From Acidobacteriota bacterium (GTDB taxonomy: Bacteria; Acidobacteriota; Vicinamibacteria; Vicinamibacterales; JAFNAJ01): 64,000 nucleotides of DNA. The position numbers and the translations under genes were made by a program. Of the stretch, positions 24,712-34,326 are shown piece by piece. Location: contig JAHDVP010000003.1 in assembly GCA_023384575.1 (NCBI GenBank), positions 137,086 to 201,085 on the forward strand, in the 5' to 3' direction. Under the pieces are notes generated by a model. That model was not told the origin of the DNA and did not search any database. It worked only from the letters and a program-made list of their open reading frames with translations. Each line of letters opens with the position of its first letter. The first letter of the stretch is position 1.

Positions 24712-25836
24712 TTACGCCTGCCGCCGCATCGGCGTGCCGCGGCCGAGCCCCGCACCCGGCACCACGCCCGAACCGCGGTTGATCATCTCGAGCAGTTCGT
24801 CCTTGAGCGAGCTGGCCGAGAGGGCCGTCTCGAGCGTGATCTGCCCCGACAGGTACAGCGTCGCCAGACACTGGTTCATCGTCTGCATGCCGAGCTTCTC
24901 CTGACCGGCCTGCATCGCGGAGTAGATCTGGTGAATCTTGTCCTCGCGGATCAGGTTGCGAATGGCCGGCGTCGGCACCAGAATCTCGAGCCCGACGATG
25001 CGGCCTGGCACCTTCGACCGGCGCAGGAGCGTCTGGCAGACGATGCCCTCGAGGACGAGGGAGAGCTGGGTCCGGATCTGCCCCTGCTGGTGTGCCGGGA
25101 AGACATCGATGATGCGGTTGATCGTCTGCGAGGCCGAGTTCGTGTGGAGCGTCGCGAACGTGAGGTGACCGGTCTCGGCGATCCGCAGCGCCGACTCGAT
25201 GGTCTCGAGGTCGCGCATCTCGCCGATGAGCACCACGTCGGGGTCCTCGCGCAGCGCCGCCCTGAGCGCGATGCCGAAGCCCGTGGTGTCGCTGTGCACC
25301 TCGCGCTGGTTCACCACGCAGCCCTTGTGCTCGTGGATGTACTCGATCGGATCCTCGATCGTCAGGATGTGCTCGTTACGCTCGTTGTTGATCTTGTCGA
25401 GCATCGCGGCGAGCGTCGTCGACTTGCCGCTGCCGGTGGGCCCGGTCACCAGCACCAGGCCGCGGGGCCGCTCGGCGAGCTTGGCGATGACGGGCGGAAG
25501 GCCGAGCTCGTGAAAGCCGCGGACCCGTTCGGGAATCACACGGTAGACCGAAGCCACGGCGCCCCGCTGGTTGAACACGTTGCAGCGGAAGCGCCCGACG
25601 CCGCGCACGCCAAAGGAGAAGTCCAGCTCGAGCGTTTCTTCGAACCGCTTCTTCTGGGCGTCGGTGCACACGCTGTAGGCGAGCTGCTTGGTCTGGGCCG
25701 GCGAGAGCGGCGGCAGATCCAGCCGCTGCAGCTTGCCGTGCACGCGGATCTGCGGCGGGCTGTTGGTCGTCAGGTGAAGGTCGGAGCCCTCCATCTCGAC
25801 GGTCTTCTTCAGGAGTTCCGGCAGGGTCATCGGCAT
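24712..25836 (-). CDS. pilT: pilus retraction ATPase
   Basis: A 374-residue hexameric secretion ATPase that powers pilus disassembly. Walker A is GPTGSGKST (132-140), the Asp box is LTIEDPIEYIH, Walker B is PDVVLIGEMRD and the His box is GHLTFATLHTNSA. AIRNLIRE near 295 is the PilT-specific retraction motif. Start MPMT at 25836 has GAGGG upstream; the internal ATG two codons on is an alternative. It lacks the long N-terminal domain of PilB. A 281-nt structured gap separates it from pilB. Confidence 0.98.
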   Translation of the reverse strand: MPMTLPELLKKTVEMEGSDLHLTTNSPPQIRVHGKLQRLDLPPLSPAQTKQLAYSVCTDAQKKRFEETLELDFSFGVRGVGRFRCNVFNQRGAVASVYRVIPERVRGFHELGLPPVIAKLAERPRGLVLVTGPTGSGKSTTLAAMLDKINNERNEHILTIEDPIEYIHEHKGCVVNQREVHSDTTGFGIALRAALREDPDVVLIGEMRDLETIESALRIAETGHLTFATLHTNSASQTINRIIDVFPAHQQGQIRTQLSLVLEGIVCQTLLRRSKVPGRIVGLEILVPTPAIRNLIREDKIHQIYSAMQAGQEKLGMQTMNQCLATLYLSGQITLETALSASSLKDELLEMINRGSGVVPGAGLGRGTPMRRQA

Positions 25837-26117
25837 CAGGCCCTCGGGCCCGGGGCCGGCGGGCCCGGGCAGGTCCAGGAGAGTCGGAAAACCGACTCCC
25901 GATCACGAATTTCGACCACCATCGACGTCGGGGCGGCGCAGCCCGGGCCGTGCGAAGGCCGCGACCGGTCGGGGGCTGACGCCGATGTAATCGGCGACGA
26001 TCACCGTTTCGTGACCGTCGCCCCGGGATAGGGAGCAAGCTCTGTTCCAGCCCCCACGGCTGAGGCAGGATCCTGGCCGGGAAACTCGACAGGTCGGTCC
26101 GGAAGGAGGGAGACGGA
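25837..26117 (-). other. structured spacer between pilB and pilT
   Basis: This 281-nt minus-strand stretch has no protein-like frame but several strong hairpins. One at 25993-26022 has a 12-bp stem (one G-T pair) and a 6-nt loop. Another at 25881-25898 has a 7-bp stem and a TTTT loop, and a third is a GGGCCC-rich fold near 25845-25870. It may be a 3' structure protecting the pilB message, a terminator with a separate pilT promoter, or a leader RNA. It does not match the c-di-GMP riboswitch consensus. Confidence 0.5.
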
Positions 26118-27860
26118 CTACCTGACGGTCTCGCGGACGACTTCCTCGATCGTCGTGAGGCCGTCGCGGATCTTGCGCAAACCGCTCTGGCGGAGGGAGA
26201 TCATGCCTTCTTCGACGGCCTTCCGGCGCAGCTCGATGGCCGAGGCCCCCACGAGCACCAGTTCGCGGATCTCGTCGGCCACGTCCATGACCTCGTACAG
26301 GCCGACGCGGCCCTTGTAGCCGGTGCCGTTGCACTTTTCGCACCCCTCACCGTGCATCGGCGTGACCGTGGCCGCGACATCCGGGGGATAGCCGACGTCG
26401 ACGAGCGCGGCCGGGGGGACGGGGTGGGGCGCCTTGCAGTTGGTGCAGATGCGCCGCACGAGGCGCTGGGCGCAGATGAGGTTGACCGAGCTCGCGACGA
26501 GGAACGGCTCGATGCCCATGTTCATGAGGCGGTTGATGGTGCTCGGCGCGTCGTTGGTGTGCAGCGTCGACAGCACCATGTGGCCGGTCAGTGCCGCCTT
26601 GACGGCGATCTCGGCGGTCTCGAAGTCGCGAATCTCGCCGACGAGGATGATGTTCGGGTCCTGCCGCAGGAACGAGCGCAGCGCGGCCGCGAAGTTCAGG
26701 CCGATGTTGTCGCGGACCTGCACCTGGTTGACGCCGGGCAGGTTGAACTCCACAGGGTCCTCGGCGGTCATGATGTTCGTCTCGGCCGTGTTGAGGCGCG
26801 AGATCGCCGAGTAGAGCGTGTTGGTCTTGCCGCTGCCGGTCGGACCGGTCACGAGGCACATGCCCCAGGGCTTGAGGATGGCGGCCTCGAACTTCGAGAG
26901 CGACTCGGGCTCGAACCCGAGGCGCGTCATGTCGAGCATCAGCTTGTCGCGATCGAGCAGGCGGAGCACGATCTTCTCGCCGAAGAGCGTCGGCAGGCAC
27001 GATACGCGGAAGTCGATCTCCTTCGACCGGCCGGCGTCGTTGTAGCGGATCTTGATCCGGCCGTCCTGCGGCAGCCGCTTCTCGGCGATGTCGAGCTTCG
27101 CCATGATCTTGATCCGCGACGTGATCGCGTCGCGGAACTTCATCGGCGGCGCCATCACGTTGTACAGGATGCCGTCGATGCGGAACCTCACGCGGAACTC
27201 GCGCTCGTACGGCTCGATGTGGATGTCGCTTGCGCCCTTCTGGATCGCCGACATCAGCGTCAGGTTCACCAGACGGATGACCGGCGCCTCGCCGCTCTGC
27301 CGCTCGAGCGAACCGACGTCGAGCTCCTCGAGGTCTTCGAGCACCTCGACGTCCCCGTCCTGCACGAGGGGCATTTCCTCGAGGGCTCTCGTCGCCACGT
27401 CGAGCGCCGATGTCACGGGAGCCGACGGCTGCCGGATGACGCCGTAGTACTTCTGGATCGCCGCCAGGACCGCCGCCTCGGACGACACGACCGGTTCGAC
27501 GTTGTACCCCGTCATGAACTTGATGTCGTCCATGGCGAAGACGTTCGTCGGATCGGTCATCGCGATCGTCAGCGTCGCGCCCGATCGGCTGAGCGGGATG
27601 ATCTGGTACTTCTGCGCGGTCTCGGAGGGAATGAGCTTGATGACCGCCGCGTCGACCTCGAACTGGGCCAGGTTGATCGACGGCACGCCGTACTGCTTGC
27701 TGAGCAGGGCCGTGATCTCCTCGTCGCGCACGAAGCCCAGCTTGACGAGATTGAGGCCGAGCTTCCCCCCGTTGGCCTTCTGGTAGTTCAAGGCCTCCTG
27801 GAGCTGCTGCGGAGTGATCTTCTTCTCCTTGAGAAGAAGCTCGCCAATACGGACGGCCAT
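26118..27860 (-). CDS. pilB: pilus extension ATPase
   Basis: A 580-residue assembly motor. Residues about 1-145 form a MshEN-type N-terminal domain (IGELLLKEKKITPQQLQEAL), a fold that binds c-di-GMP in some homologues. The ATPase core carries ASDIHIEP, Walker A GPTGSGKT near 339-346, Walker B NIILVGEIRDFET and the His box LSTLHTNDA. A four-cysteine zinc site follows (CTNC near 475, CEKC near 510). Start MAVRIGE at 27860 follows GAGGGACGAG. It is the first pilus gene of the cluster after a PorV-like gene. Confidence 0.98.
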   Translation of the reverse strand: MAVRIGELLLKEKKITPQQLQEALNYQKANGGKLGLNLVKLGFVRDEEITALLSKQYGVPSINLAQFEVDAAVIKLIPSETAQKYQIIPLSRSGATLTIAMTDPTNVFAMDDIKFMTGYNVEPVVSSEAAVLAAIQKYYGVIRQPSAPVTSALDVATRALEEMPLVQDGDVEVLEDLEELDVGSLERQSGEAPVIRLVNLTLMSAIQKGASDIHIEPYEREFRVRFRIDGILYNVMAPPMKFRDAITSRIKIMAKLDIAEKRLPQDGRIKIRYNDAGRSKEIDFRVSCLPTLFGEKIVLRLLDRDKLMLDMTRLGFEPESLSKFEAAILKPWGMCLVTGPTGSGKTNTLYSAISRLNTAETNIMTAEDPVEFNLPGVNQVQVRDNIGLNFAAALRSFLRQDPNIILVGEIRDFETAEIAVKAALTGHMVLSTLHTNDAPSTINRLMNMGIEPFLVASSVNLICAQRLVRRICTNCKAPHPVPPAALVDVGYPPDVAATVTPMHGEGCEKCNGTGYKGRVGLYEVMDVADEIRELVLVGASAIELRRKAVEEGMISLRQSGLRKIRDGLTTIEEVVRETVR

Positions 27861-27963
27861 GCGTGCTCGTCCCTCGACTCTCTCGAACTTCAGCGCCTCG
27901 CGCGTCCGGGCGCGAGACCTCGCCCCCGACAAGGCGCGCCCGTCCCCTCTCGGGCGGCGCGTC

Positions 27964-28989
27964 TCAGAACGCGACCCGCGCCGAGACCCCCCATCCCCGG
28001 TCGGCGACCCCGCCGCCCAGGGTCACCCGGGCGTCGACGAAGACCCCGCTCGCCACCGCGACGCCGACGCCGGCTGCCGCGGCAACGCGCCGCTCGTCCA
28101 GGGTGTTGGCCCTGACGCCGGCCCTCACGGCCACCCGGCGATCGTGCCACCAGGTCTCGCCCCCCGCGGCGACCATCCGCCGGTCGCCCCAGGGCGACCA
28201 CGTGCGGGTGAGGTCGGCATCGACCGCCAGCGTGACGCGGTCGGACGGCTGGAGCGCGCCGCCAGCGCGGACCTGCCGCTCGAGGCCCATCCGGGCGCCC
28301 GACGGCGTGTCGAACGAGGGCGCCAGGATGTTCCGGGCGACCACGCCCACGCGAACCCGCCCCAGCACGGCCAACGCCCCTAGATCGACGTCGGTGGTGT
28401 TGCGGCCTCGGCCGTCGAGCGCCGCGGCCTCGCCCGCCAACTCGTCCAACGGCCGCCCGGCCGCGACCGCATCGTCGGCCGCGACCCCGCGCACGAGCTT
28501 GAGGGACGCCGCGACGGTCAGCCCCTCGACGACCGTCTGGACCAGCGTGGCCGCCCAGTGGTGCGTGACGAGCGAACGGAGTTCGACGGGGCCCTCGCTC
28601 TGTTGGCCGGACACCGGTCCACCTGCAGGTCGTGGTGGCCCCGCGACACTCGACCGCAAGCGGTAGTAGGCGAGGCCAAGCGGCGGGGTGGCGAGGCCGA
28701 CGAACGCCGCCGAACCCTCTGATGCCGCCCCCCCCACTGAGGTATCGTCCCCATGCCCGGCTTCATGAATCTGCCACTCGGCGACCAGGCTCGCGAAGTC
28801 GCCCGTGGCCAGCCCCGCGGGGTTCCAGTACACCGCGGTCGCATCGTCGGCCACGGCGACAAAGGCGCCGCCCATCCCGAGCGCCCGGGTACCGACGACC
28901 TCGAAGGTCTGGGCCTCGGCACGCGACCCGACGCCGCCAGCCAGCACGGCACCGGCCAGCGACACCGCCACCCATCCACCGAGGCGCAT
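27964..28989 (-). CDS. PorV/UPF0164-like outer-membrane protein
   Basis: A 341-residue protein with a signal peptide (about 1-26, ending SRAEAQ). GTRALGMGGAFVAVADDATAVYWNPAGLA follows, in blocks typical of the PorV/PorQ/TraF-like beta-barrel family. The rest alternates short hydrophobic strands and ends in Phe (GWGVSARVAF), as outer-membrane barrels do. It is 103 nt upstream of pilB on the same strand and may share its promoter. In other bacteria such barrels help export or anchor surface proteins. Its role with pili is only suggested by position. Parts have unusual Arg/Gly/Ala-rich composition, in line with the high GC. Confidence 0.75.
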   Translation of the reverse strand: MRLGGWVAVSLAGAVLAGGVGSRAEAQTFEVVGTRALGMGGAFVAVADDATAVYWNPAGLATGDFASLVAEWQIHEAGHGDDTSVGGAASEGSAAFVGLATPPLGLAYYRLRSSVAGPPRPAGGPVSGQQSEGPVELRSLVTHHWAATLVQTVVEGLTVAASLKLVRGVAADDAVAAGRPLDELAGEAAALDGRGRNTTDVDLGALAVLGRVRVGVVARNILAPSFDTPSGARMGLERQVRAGGALQPSDRVTLAVDADLTRTWSPWGDRRMVAAGGETWWHDRRVAVRAGVRANTLDERRVAAAAGVGVAVASGVFVDARVTLGGGVADRGWGVSARVAF

Positions 28990-29180
28990 GCCGCCAAGCT
29001 TAGCGTACGCCCGGGGCCGGCGGCCCCATCGGTCTGGCGCAGCCGGTGTCCGACGAAACCCCGGGGGGCCGACCGACGTATAAGGCTCAGTGGGATAGAA
29101 TCGCTGACCGGACGGCCGTCGTTTGGGGCCAGTGCGGCTCGATCGCCCCGCGAGCGCCTTCCTCGGTCGAGGATCTCACG
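28990..29180. promoter_or_regulatory. divergent promoter region, with a TAGAAT -10 toward the Yip1 operon
   Basis: This 191-nt gap separates two divergent units. On the plus strand TAGAAT at 29096-29101 is a good -10. The element 17 nt before it (CCGACG, 29073-29078) matches the -35 consensus at only three positions. It would give a leader of about 70 nt to the ATG at 29181. No clear promoter is seen on the minus strand. Confidence 0.4.
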
Positions 29181-29903
29181 ATGGTGTCACCCACAGCCGC
29201 ACCCGCGGAACCCAGGTCGCTCTTTGCGCGCCTGACGGGCGTCATCCTGTCGCCGTCGGACGTGTTCCCCAGCATCGTGGCCCACCCCCGGTGGTTCGGC
29301 GCCTTGGCAGCCACGGTGGGCATCACCACTCTGACGACGTTTCTCTTTCTGAGCACCGACATCGGCCGCCAGGCCATGCTCGACCAGCAGGTCGCCAGCA
29401 TGGAGGGGCTCGGCATTCAGGTCTCGAACGAGCAGTACGCGCAGATGCAGGCGCGCAGCGGCTCGAGCGCCTATCTCGGTGCCGGGTCGGTGCTCGTCGT
29501 GACGCCGCTCGTGTTCGCGGCGATCGCCGGCATCCTGCTCGGCGTGTTCAACGCGCTGCTCGGCGGCGAGGCCAGCTACAAGCAGGTCTTCACCGTCGTC
29601 GCGCACTGCGGGGCGATCTCGATCCTGCAGCAGATCTTCATCGTGCCGCTCAACTACGTGCGGGAGTCGTTGAGCAGCCCGACGAATCTGGCGGTGTTCT
29701 TTCCGATGCTCGACGAGGGCGGGTTCCTCGCCGGCTTCCTCGGCAGCATCGACCTGTTCCTGGTCTGGCAGGTCGTCGTCCTGGCGATTGGTCTTGCCGT
29801 GCTGTACCGGCGGCCCATGCGGTCGATCCTGATGGGGCTTGGCAGCGTCTATCTCGTGATCGCTCTGGGAATCGGGCTCGTGAAGAGCCTGATGGGGGGA
29901 TGA
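29181..29903 (+). CDS. Yip1-domain membrane protein
   Basis: A 240-residue integral membrane protein of the Yip1 family with five predicted helices (about 32-52, 95-120, 135-155, 185-205 and 215-235). The N-terminal LTGVILSPSDVFPSI block is the family hallmark. The start at 29181 gives a short cytoplasmic N-terminus and follows GAGG weakly. Bacterial Yip1 proteins are poorly understood and often sit beside transporter genes. Here the stop overlaps the start of the adaptor gene, so it is probably part of the same export machinery. No catalytic residues are seen. Confidence 0.87.
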   Translation: MVSPTAAPAEPRSLFARLTGVILSPSDVFPSIVAHPRWFGALAATVGITTLTTFLFLSTDIGRQAMLDQQVASMEGLGIQVSNEQYAQMQARSGSSAYLGAGSVLVVTPLVFAAIAGILLGVFNALLGGEASYKQVFTVVAHCGAISILQQIFIVPLNYVRESLSSPTNLAVFFPMLDEGGFLAGFLGSIDLFLVWQVVVLAIGLAVLYRRPMRSILMGLGSVYLVIALGIGLVKSLMGG

Positions 29904-31243
29904 TGGCGGTTTCGCGCAAGAAGATCTTGATCGGCGTCGGCGTGATCGCGGTGGGGGCCGCGGTCGTCTTCGCCAACCTGAAGTTTCGCCGGGCCGAGGG
30001 CAAGGTCGTCAACGTCGAGGCCGTCGCGGCGCGGGATCTCGAGGCGATCGTCTCGGCCTCCGGCAAGATCAACCCGAAGCGGTCGGTGAACATCTCGGCC
30101 GATACCATGGGGCGCGTCACGGAACTGGCGGTGCAGGAAGGCCAGATCGTGAAGCGGGGCCAGTTCCTGATGCAGATCGACCCGCGCAACCTCGAGAGCG
30201 CGTACCAGCGCAGTCAGGCCAGCCTGGCGGCGGCCGAGTCGCAGCTCGAACAGACCCGCACGCTCGTGCGCACGGCCGAGGAGAACCTCGCGCTCGCACG
30301 CGAGAACCTGCGGCGGCAGCGCGATCTGTGGACGGAACAGCTCACGACGAAGGAGGCGCTCGATCGCGCCGAGACCGAGGTTCGCGTGCGCGAGACCGAG
30401 CTCTCCGAGCGGCGGCAGCAGGTGTCGACGCAGGATCAGCGGATCCGGCAGGAACGCGCCGTGCTCGCCAGCGCCCGGTACGACCTGAGCAAGGTCCGCA
30501 TCGAGTCGCCGATCGACGGCATCGTCACGCGGCGCAACATCGAGGAAGGCGAGACGGTCGTCATCGGCACGATGAACAACCCCGGCACCGTGCTGCTGAC
30601 GATTGCCGATATGTCGATCATCGAAGCCGAGGTGGAGGTCGACGAGACCGACATCCCGACGATCCAGATCGGGCAGCCGGCCAAGATCACCGTCGATGCC
30701 ATCCGCGACCACACGTTCGCGGGGACGGTGAGCGAGATCGGCAACAGCCCGATCCAGACCACGAGCACGGGCCAGCAGGGGCAGGCGACGAACTTCAAGG
30801 TCGTCGTCACGCTCGACGAGCCGATCCCCAACGTGCGGCCTGGCTTCACCTGCACGGCCGAGATCACGACGGCGACCCGCGGCAAGGCCCTGTCGGTGCC
30901 GATTCAGGCCATGGCCGTGCGGGAGCTCGTCTACGACGCGGACGGGCAGATCGTCCGGCAGCCACGCGAGGAGCGCCGCGGGCGGTCGGTCGAACCCGTC
31001 GCCTCGGCCGAGACCCTCCCGGAGGGGCAGACGCGGCGTGAGGCCGAAGGCGTGTTCGTCATGCGCGACGGCGTAGCCGAGTTCGTTCCCGTCAGGACGG
31101 GCATCGCCGGCGATCGGCACTTCGAGGTGCTCGACGGACTGAAGGAGGGCGACCAAGTCATCACGGGCCCCTTCGCCTCGGTCCGCGACCTCGCCGACGG
31201 CGACAAGGTGCGCGTCGAGACGCCGAAGACGACACGCCGCTGA
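29900..31243 (+). CDS. MacA-like periplasmic adaptor (membrane fusion protein)
   Basis: A 447-residue HlyD/MacA-type adaptor. One N-terminal membrane helix (about 7-27) is followed by a barrel-sandwich lipoyl domain split around a long coiled-coil hairpin (about 95-200, Leu/Ala/Arg/Glu-rich). Then come the beta-barrel (VEVDETDIPTIQIGQPAKI) and membrane-proximal domains. It would link an inner-membrane ABC transporter to an outer-membrane channel. The ATG at 29900 overlaps the Yip1 stop as ATGA; a second ATG follows at once. It is the first of three genes of a MacAB-like set in which the ATPase gene is absent. Confidence 0.93.
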   Translation: MMAVSRKKILIGVGVIAVGAAVVFANLKFRRAEGKVVNVEAVAARDLEAIVSASGKINPKRSVNISADTMGRVTELAVQEGQIVKRGQFLMQIDPRNLESAYQRSQASLAAAESQLEQTRTLVRTAEENLALARENLRRQRDLWTEQLTTKEALDRAETEVRVRETELSERRQQVSTQDQRIRQERAVLASARYDLSKVRIESPIDGIVTRRNIEEGETVVIGTMNNPGTVLLTIADMSIIEAEVEVDETDIPTIQIGQPAKITVDAIRDHTFAGTVSEIGNSPIQTTSTGQQGQATNFKVVVTLDEPIPNVRPGFTCTAEITTATRGKALSVPIQAMAVRELVYDADGQIVRQPREERRGRSVEPVASAETLPEGQTRREAEGVFVMRDGVAEFVPVRTGIAGDRHFEVLDGLKEGDQVITGPFASVRDLADGDKVRVETPKTTRR

Positions 31244-31258
31244 GGCCGGGACCGCCCC

Positions 31259-32482
<1,224 letters not shown>

Positions 32483-32486
32483 CGCG

Positions 32487-33776
32487 ATGGCGAAGCTGAG
32501 GACGGGGCTCCTGGCCGAGATCGTCACGATGGCGGTCGACACGCTCAGGACGAACAAGCTCCGGTCGGCGCTCACCGTGCTCGGCATCGTGATCGGCATC
32601 ATGTCGATCGTCGGCATGACGGCGCTCATCCGCGGCTTCGACGAATCGCTGCGCGATTCGATCCGCGAGCTGGGGCCCAAGACGATCTTCGTCGCCAAGT
32701 TCAGCGGCCTGAGCTTCATGGGCGGCCGCGATTTCCTCGACCTCATCCGCCGCCCCAACCTGACGCTCGAGGACGCCCACGCGATCCAGCGCAGCGCACC
32801 GACCGTTCGCTTCGTCAGCGTGACCTACGGCGGCGGGATCGCGGCCCGGCGCGAGCGCCTCAGTTACCGCGGCAACCGCACGAACGCCATGGCCATCATC
32901 GGCACGAGCTCGAACTTCGCCGACGCGAACTTCATCAAGCTCGCCGACGGGCGCTTCTTCACCGACACCGAGGTGCGTGGACGCCGTCAGGTGGTCGTGC
33001 TCGGCGATTCGCCGGCACAGGCCCTGTTCCGAAACGTCGATCCGATCGGCAAGAAGATCCGGGTCGGGCGCGACGAGTACACCGTCGTCGGCGTGCTCGG
33101 CAAGCGGCCGAGCCCGGCCGGCATCGGGCAGGGGGCGGACGACTTCGTCGCCATCCCTCACCTCACCTACCAGAAGAAGTTCGGCATGGAGGGGTTCCGC
33201 ATCCGTGGCTTCCTCCACCGCGACGTGATGCTGACCGTCGTGCCCCACGACTGGGCCTCGCAGGCCGACACGATTCGCGAGGTCGAACAGGTGATGCGGG
33301 CCCGGCACGGACTGCGCCTCGACGAGGAGAACGACTTCGACCTCGTGACACAGGACGCGGCGCTGAAGGTGTGGGAGCAGTTCAGCCGGGCGACGCTGCT
33401 CGCCCTCGTCGCGATCTCGTCGATCGCGCTCATGGTCGGCGGCATCGGCGTGATGGCCATCATGACCATCTCGGTCACCGAGCGGACGCGCGAGATCGGG
33501 GTCCGCAAGGCCATCGGGGCGCGGCGGCGCGAGATTCTCTGGCAGTTCCTGCTCGAGGCGGTGTTCCTCACCTCCCTCGGGGGCCTCCTCGGCATCGTCC
33601 TCGGTGCCGGGCTCGGCTACACCATCAGCCGTTTCTCGGGCTTCCCGGTCTCGCTGCCCTGGTGGTCGTTTGCCATCGGCATCGGGTTCTCGGCCTCGGT
33701 GGGCATCTTCTTCGGCCTCTTCCCGGCCTTCAAGGCCGCGAAGCTCGATCCGATCGAGGCGCTGAGGTACGAGTGA
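32487..33776 (+). CDS. MacB-like ABC transporter permease 2
   Basis: A 429-residue permease of the same type as its upstream neighbour, four bases away. It has an N-terminal helix (LRSALTVLGIVIGIMSIVGM), a periplasmic MacB domain, three C-terminal helices, the cytoplasmic block TERTREIGVRKAIGARRREI and the ending KLDPIEALRYE. The periplasmic domain differs clearly from that of permease 1 and carries an insert near residues 75-125. It is the last gene of the export operon. Substrate unknown; relatives export peptides, lipoproteins or macrolides. Confidence 0.93.
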   Translation: MAKLRTGLLAEIVTMAVDTLRTNKLRSALTVLGIVIGIMSIVGMTALIRGFDESLRDSIRELGPKTIFVAKFSGLSFMGGRDFLDLIRRPNLTLEDAHAIQRSAPTVRFVSVTYGGGIAARRERLSYRGNRTNAMAIIGTSSNFADANFIKLADGRFFTDTEVRGRRQVVVLGDSPAQALFRNVDPIGKKIRVGRDEYTVVGVLGKRPSPAGIGQGADDFVAIPHLTYQKKFGMEGFRIRGFLHRDVMLTVVPHDWASQADTIREVEQVMRARHGLRLDEENDFDLVTQDAALKVWEQFSRATLLALVAISSIALMVGGIGVMAIMTISVTERTREIGVRKAIGARRREILWQFLLEAVFLTSLGGLLGIVLGAGLGYTISRFSGFPVSLPWWSFAIGIGFSASVGIFFGLFPAFKAAKLDPIEALRYE

Positions 33777-33812
33777 GGGGGCGAGAAGGGCCCAACGCAT
33801 AAACGCAAAGGG

Positions 33813-34044
33813 CGCAGAGACGCAAAGACGCAGAGGGCCCGGCGGCAGGCCGCGAAGCGGCCGTGTGTGCGAGGGACGCCGGGTGGGGGCCGAGAGCCGC
33901 GCTGGCACTTGCCAGAGCCGGCGGGGCGGCTCTCGGCCCCCACCCGGCGTCCCTCGCACCGCGCGGCTCCGCCGCGCCCGCCGGGCCCTTCCCTGTCGAG
34001 CATCACCGCCCACCTGAACGTCTCTGCGTCTCTGCGTCTCTGCG
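33813..34044. repeat. nested palindromic element (MITE/REP-like)
   Basis: The outer arms are 23 nt (33813-33835 and 34022-34044), inverted, with one mismatch, and made of AGACGCAG-type units. The inner arms run 33835-33900 and 33926-33988. Their innermost 34 nt match perfectly and their outer 11 nt match again, around a 25-nt loop. Folded as RNA this is a very stable hairpin that could stop transcription after the permease operon. The size and architecture also suggest a small non-coding mobile repeat. No flanking target duplication was identified. Confidence 0.65.
33991..34016 (+). repeat. direct repeat copy 1
   Basis: This 26-nt segment, starting CCCTGTCGAG, recurs at 34082-34107 with four differences, all C to T. 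The spacing between copies is 91 nt. Confidence 0.5.
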
Positions 34045-34081
34045 GTACCCTTCTCCGCGCCCTCTGCTTCCTCTGCCCCTC

Positions 34082-34107
34082 CCCTGTCGAGTATCATCGC
34101 CTACTTG
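34082..34107 (+). repeat. direct repeat copy 2
   Basis: Second copy of the 26-nt repeat at 33991-34016. In this copy the changes create TATCAT, a weak -10-like word at 34092-34097 ahead of the EF-G paralogue, with no supporting -35. Confidence 0.45.
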
Positions 34108-34326
34108 AGGGGTCTGCCGGCCTGCGGCTGGGCCACGATCCAGCGGCCTGCCGACGCGTCCGGCGACCGGCACCCGTGCAGCGCTCATTGACCGACCGGG
34201 GCACCGCGCCCGCAGCCACGCCCCGGTCCTGACGCCCATCGCCCCGCAGTCCGACGTCCTCCCGGCACATCCCGCGCGACCGACGGACCGCACGACTGAG
34301 GGACTGGCGACGGAGGCTCCATCGCT

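Larger units (their letters stand above)
33777..34326. other. 550-nt intergenic region with nested palindrome and direct repeats
   Basis: No protein-like frame is convincing here. The left half holds the nested palindrome (33813-34044). A diverged direct repeat follows (33991-34016 and 34082-34107). The right 200 nt before the EF-G paralogue are plain GC-rich sequence, with a GGAGG site at 34312-34316, 10 nt before the ATG at 34327. Confidence 0.7.

Noticed and set aside
25837-26117. Possible c-di-GMP (GEMM) riboswitch before pilT
   Set aside because: Hairpins are present, but the conserved GEMM core sequences and tetraloop/receptor could not be found.
33777-34326. Small ORFs within the palindromic intergenic region
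   Set aside because: They run through inverted repeats and encode Arg/Pro/Ala-rich sequence with no ribosome binding site.
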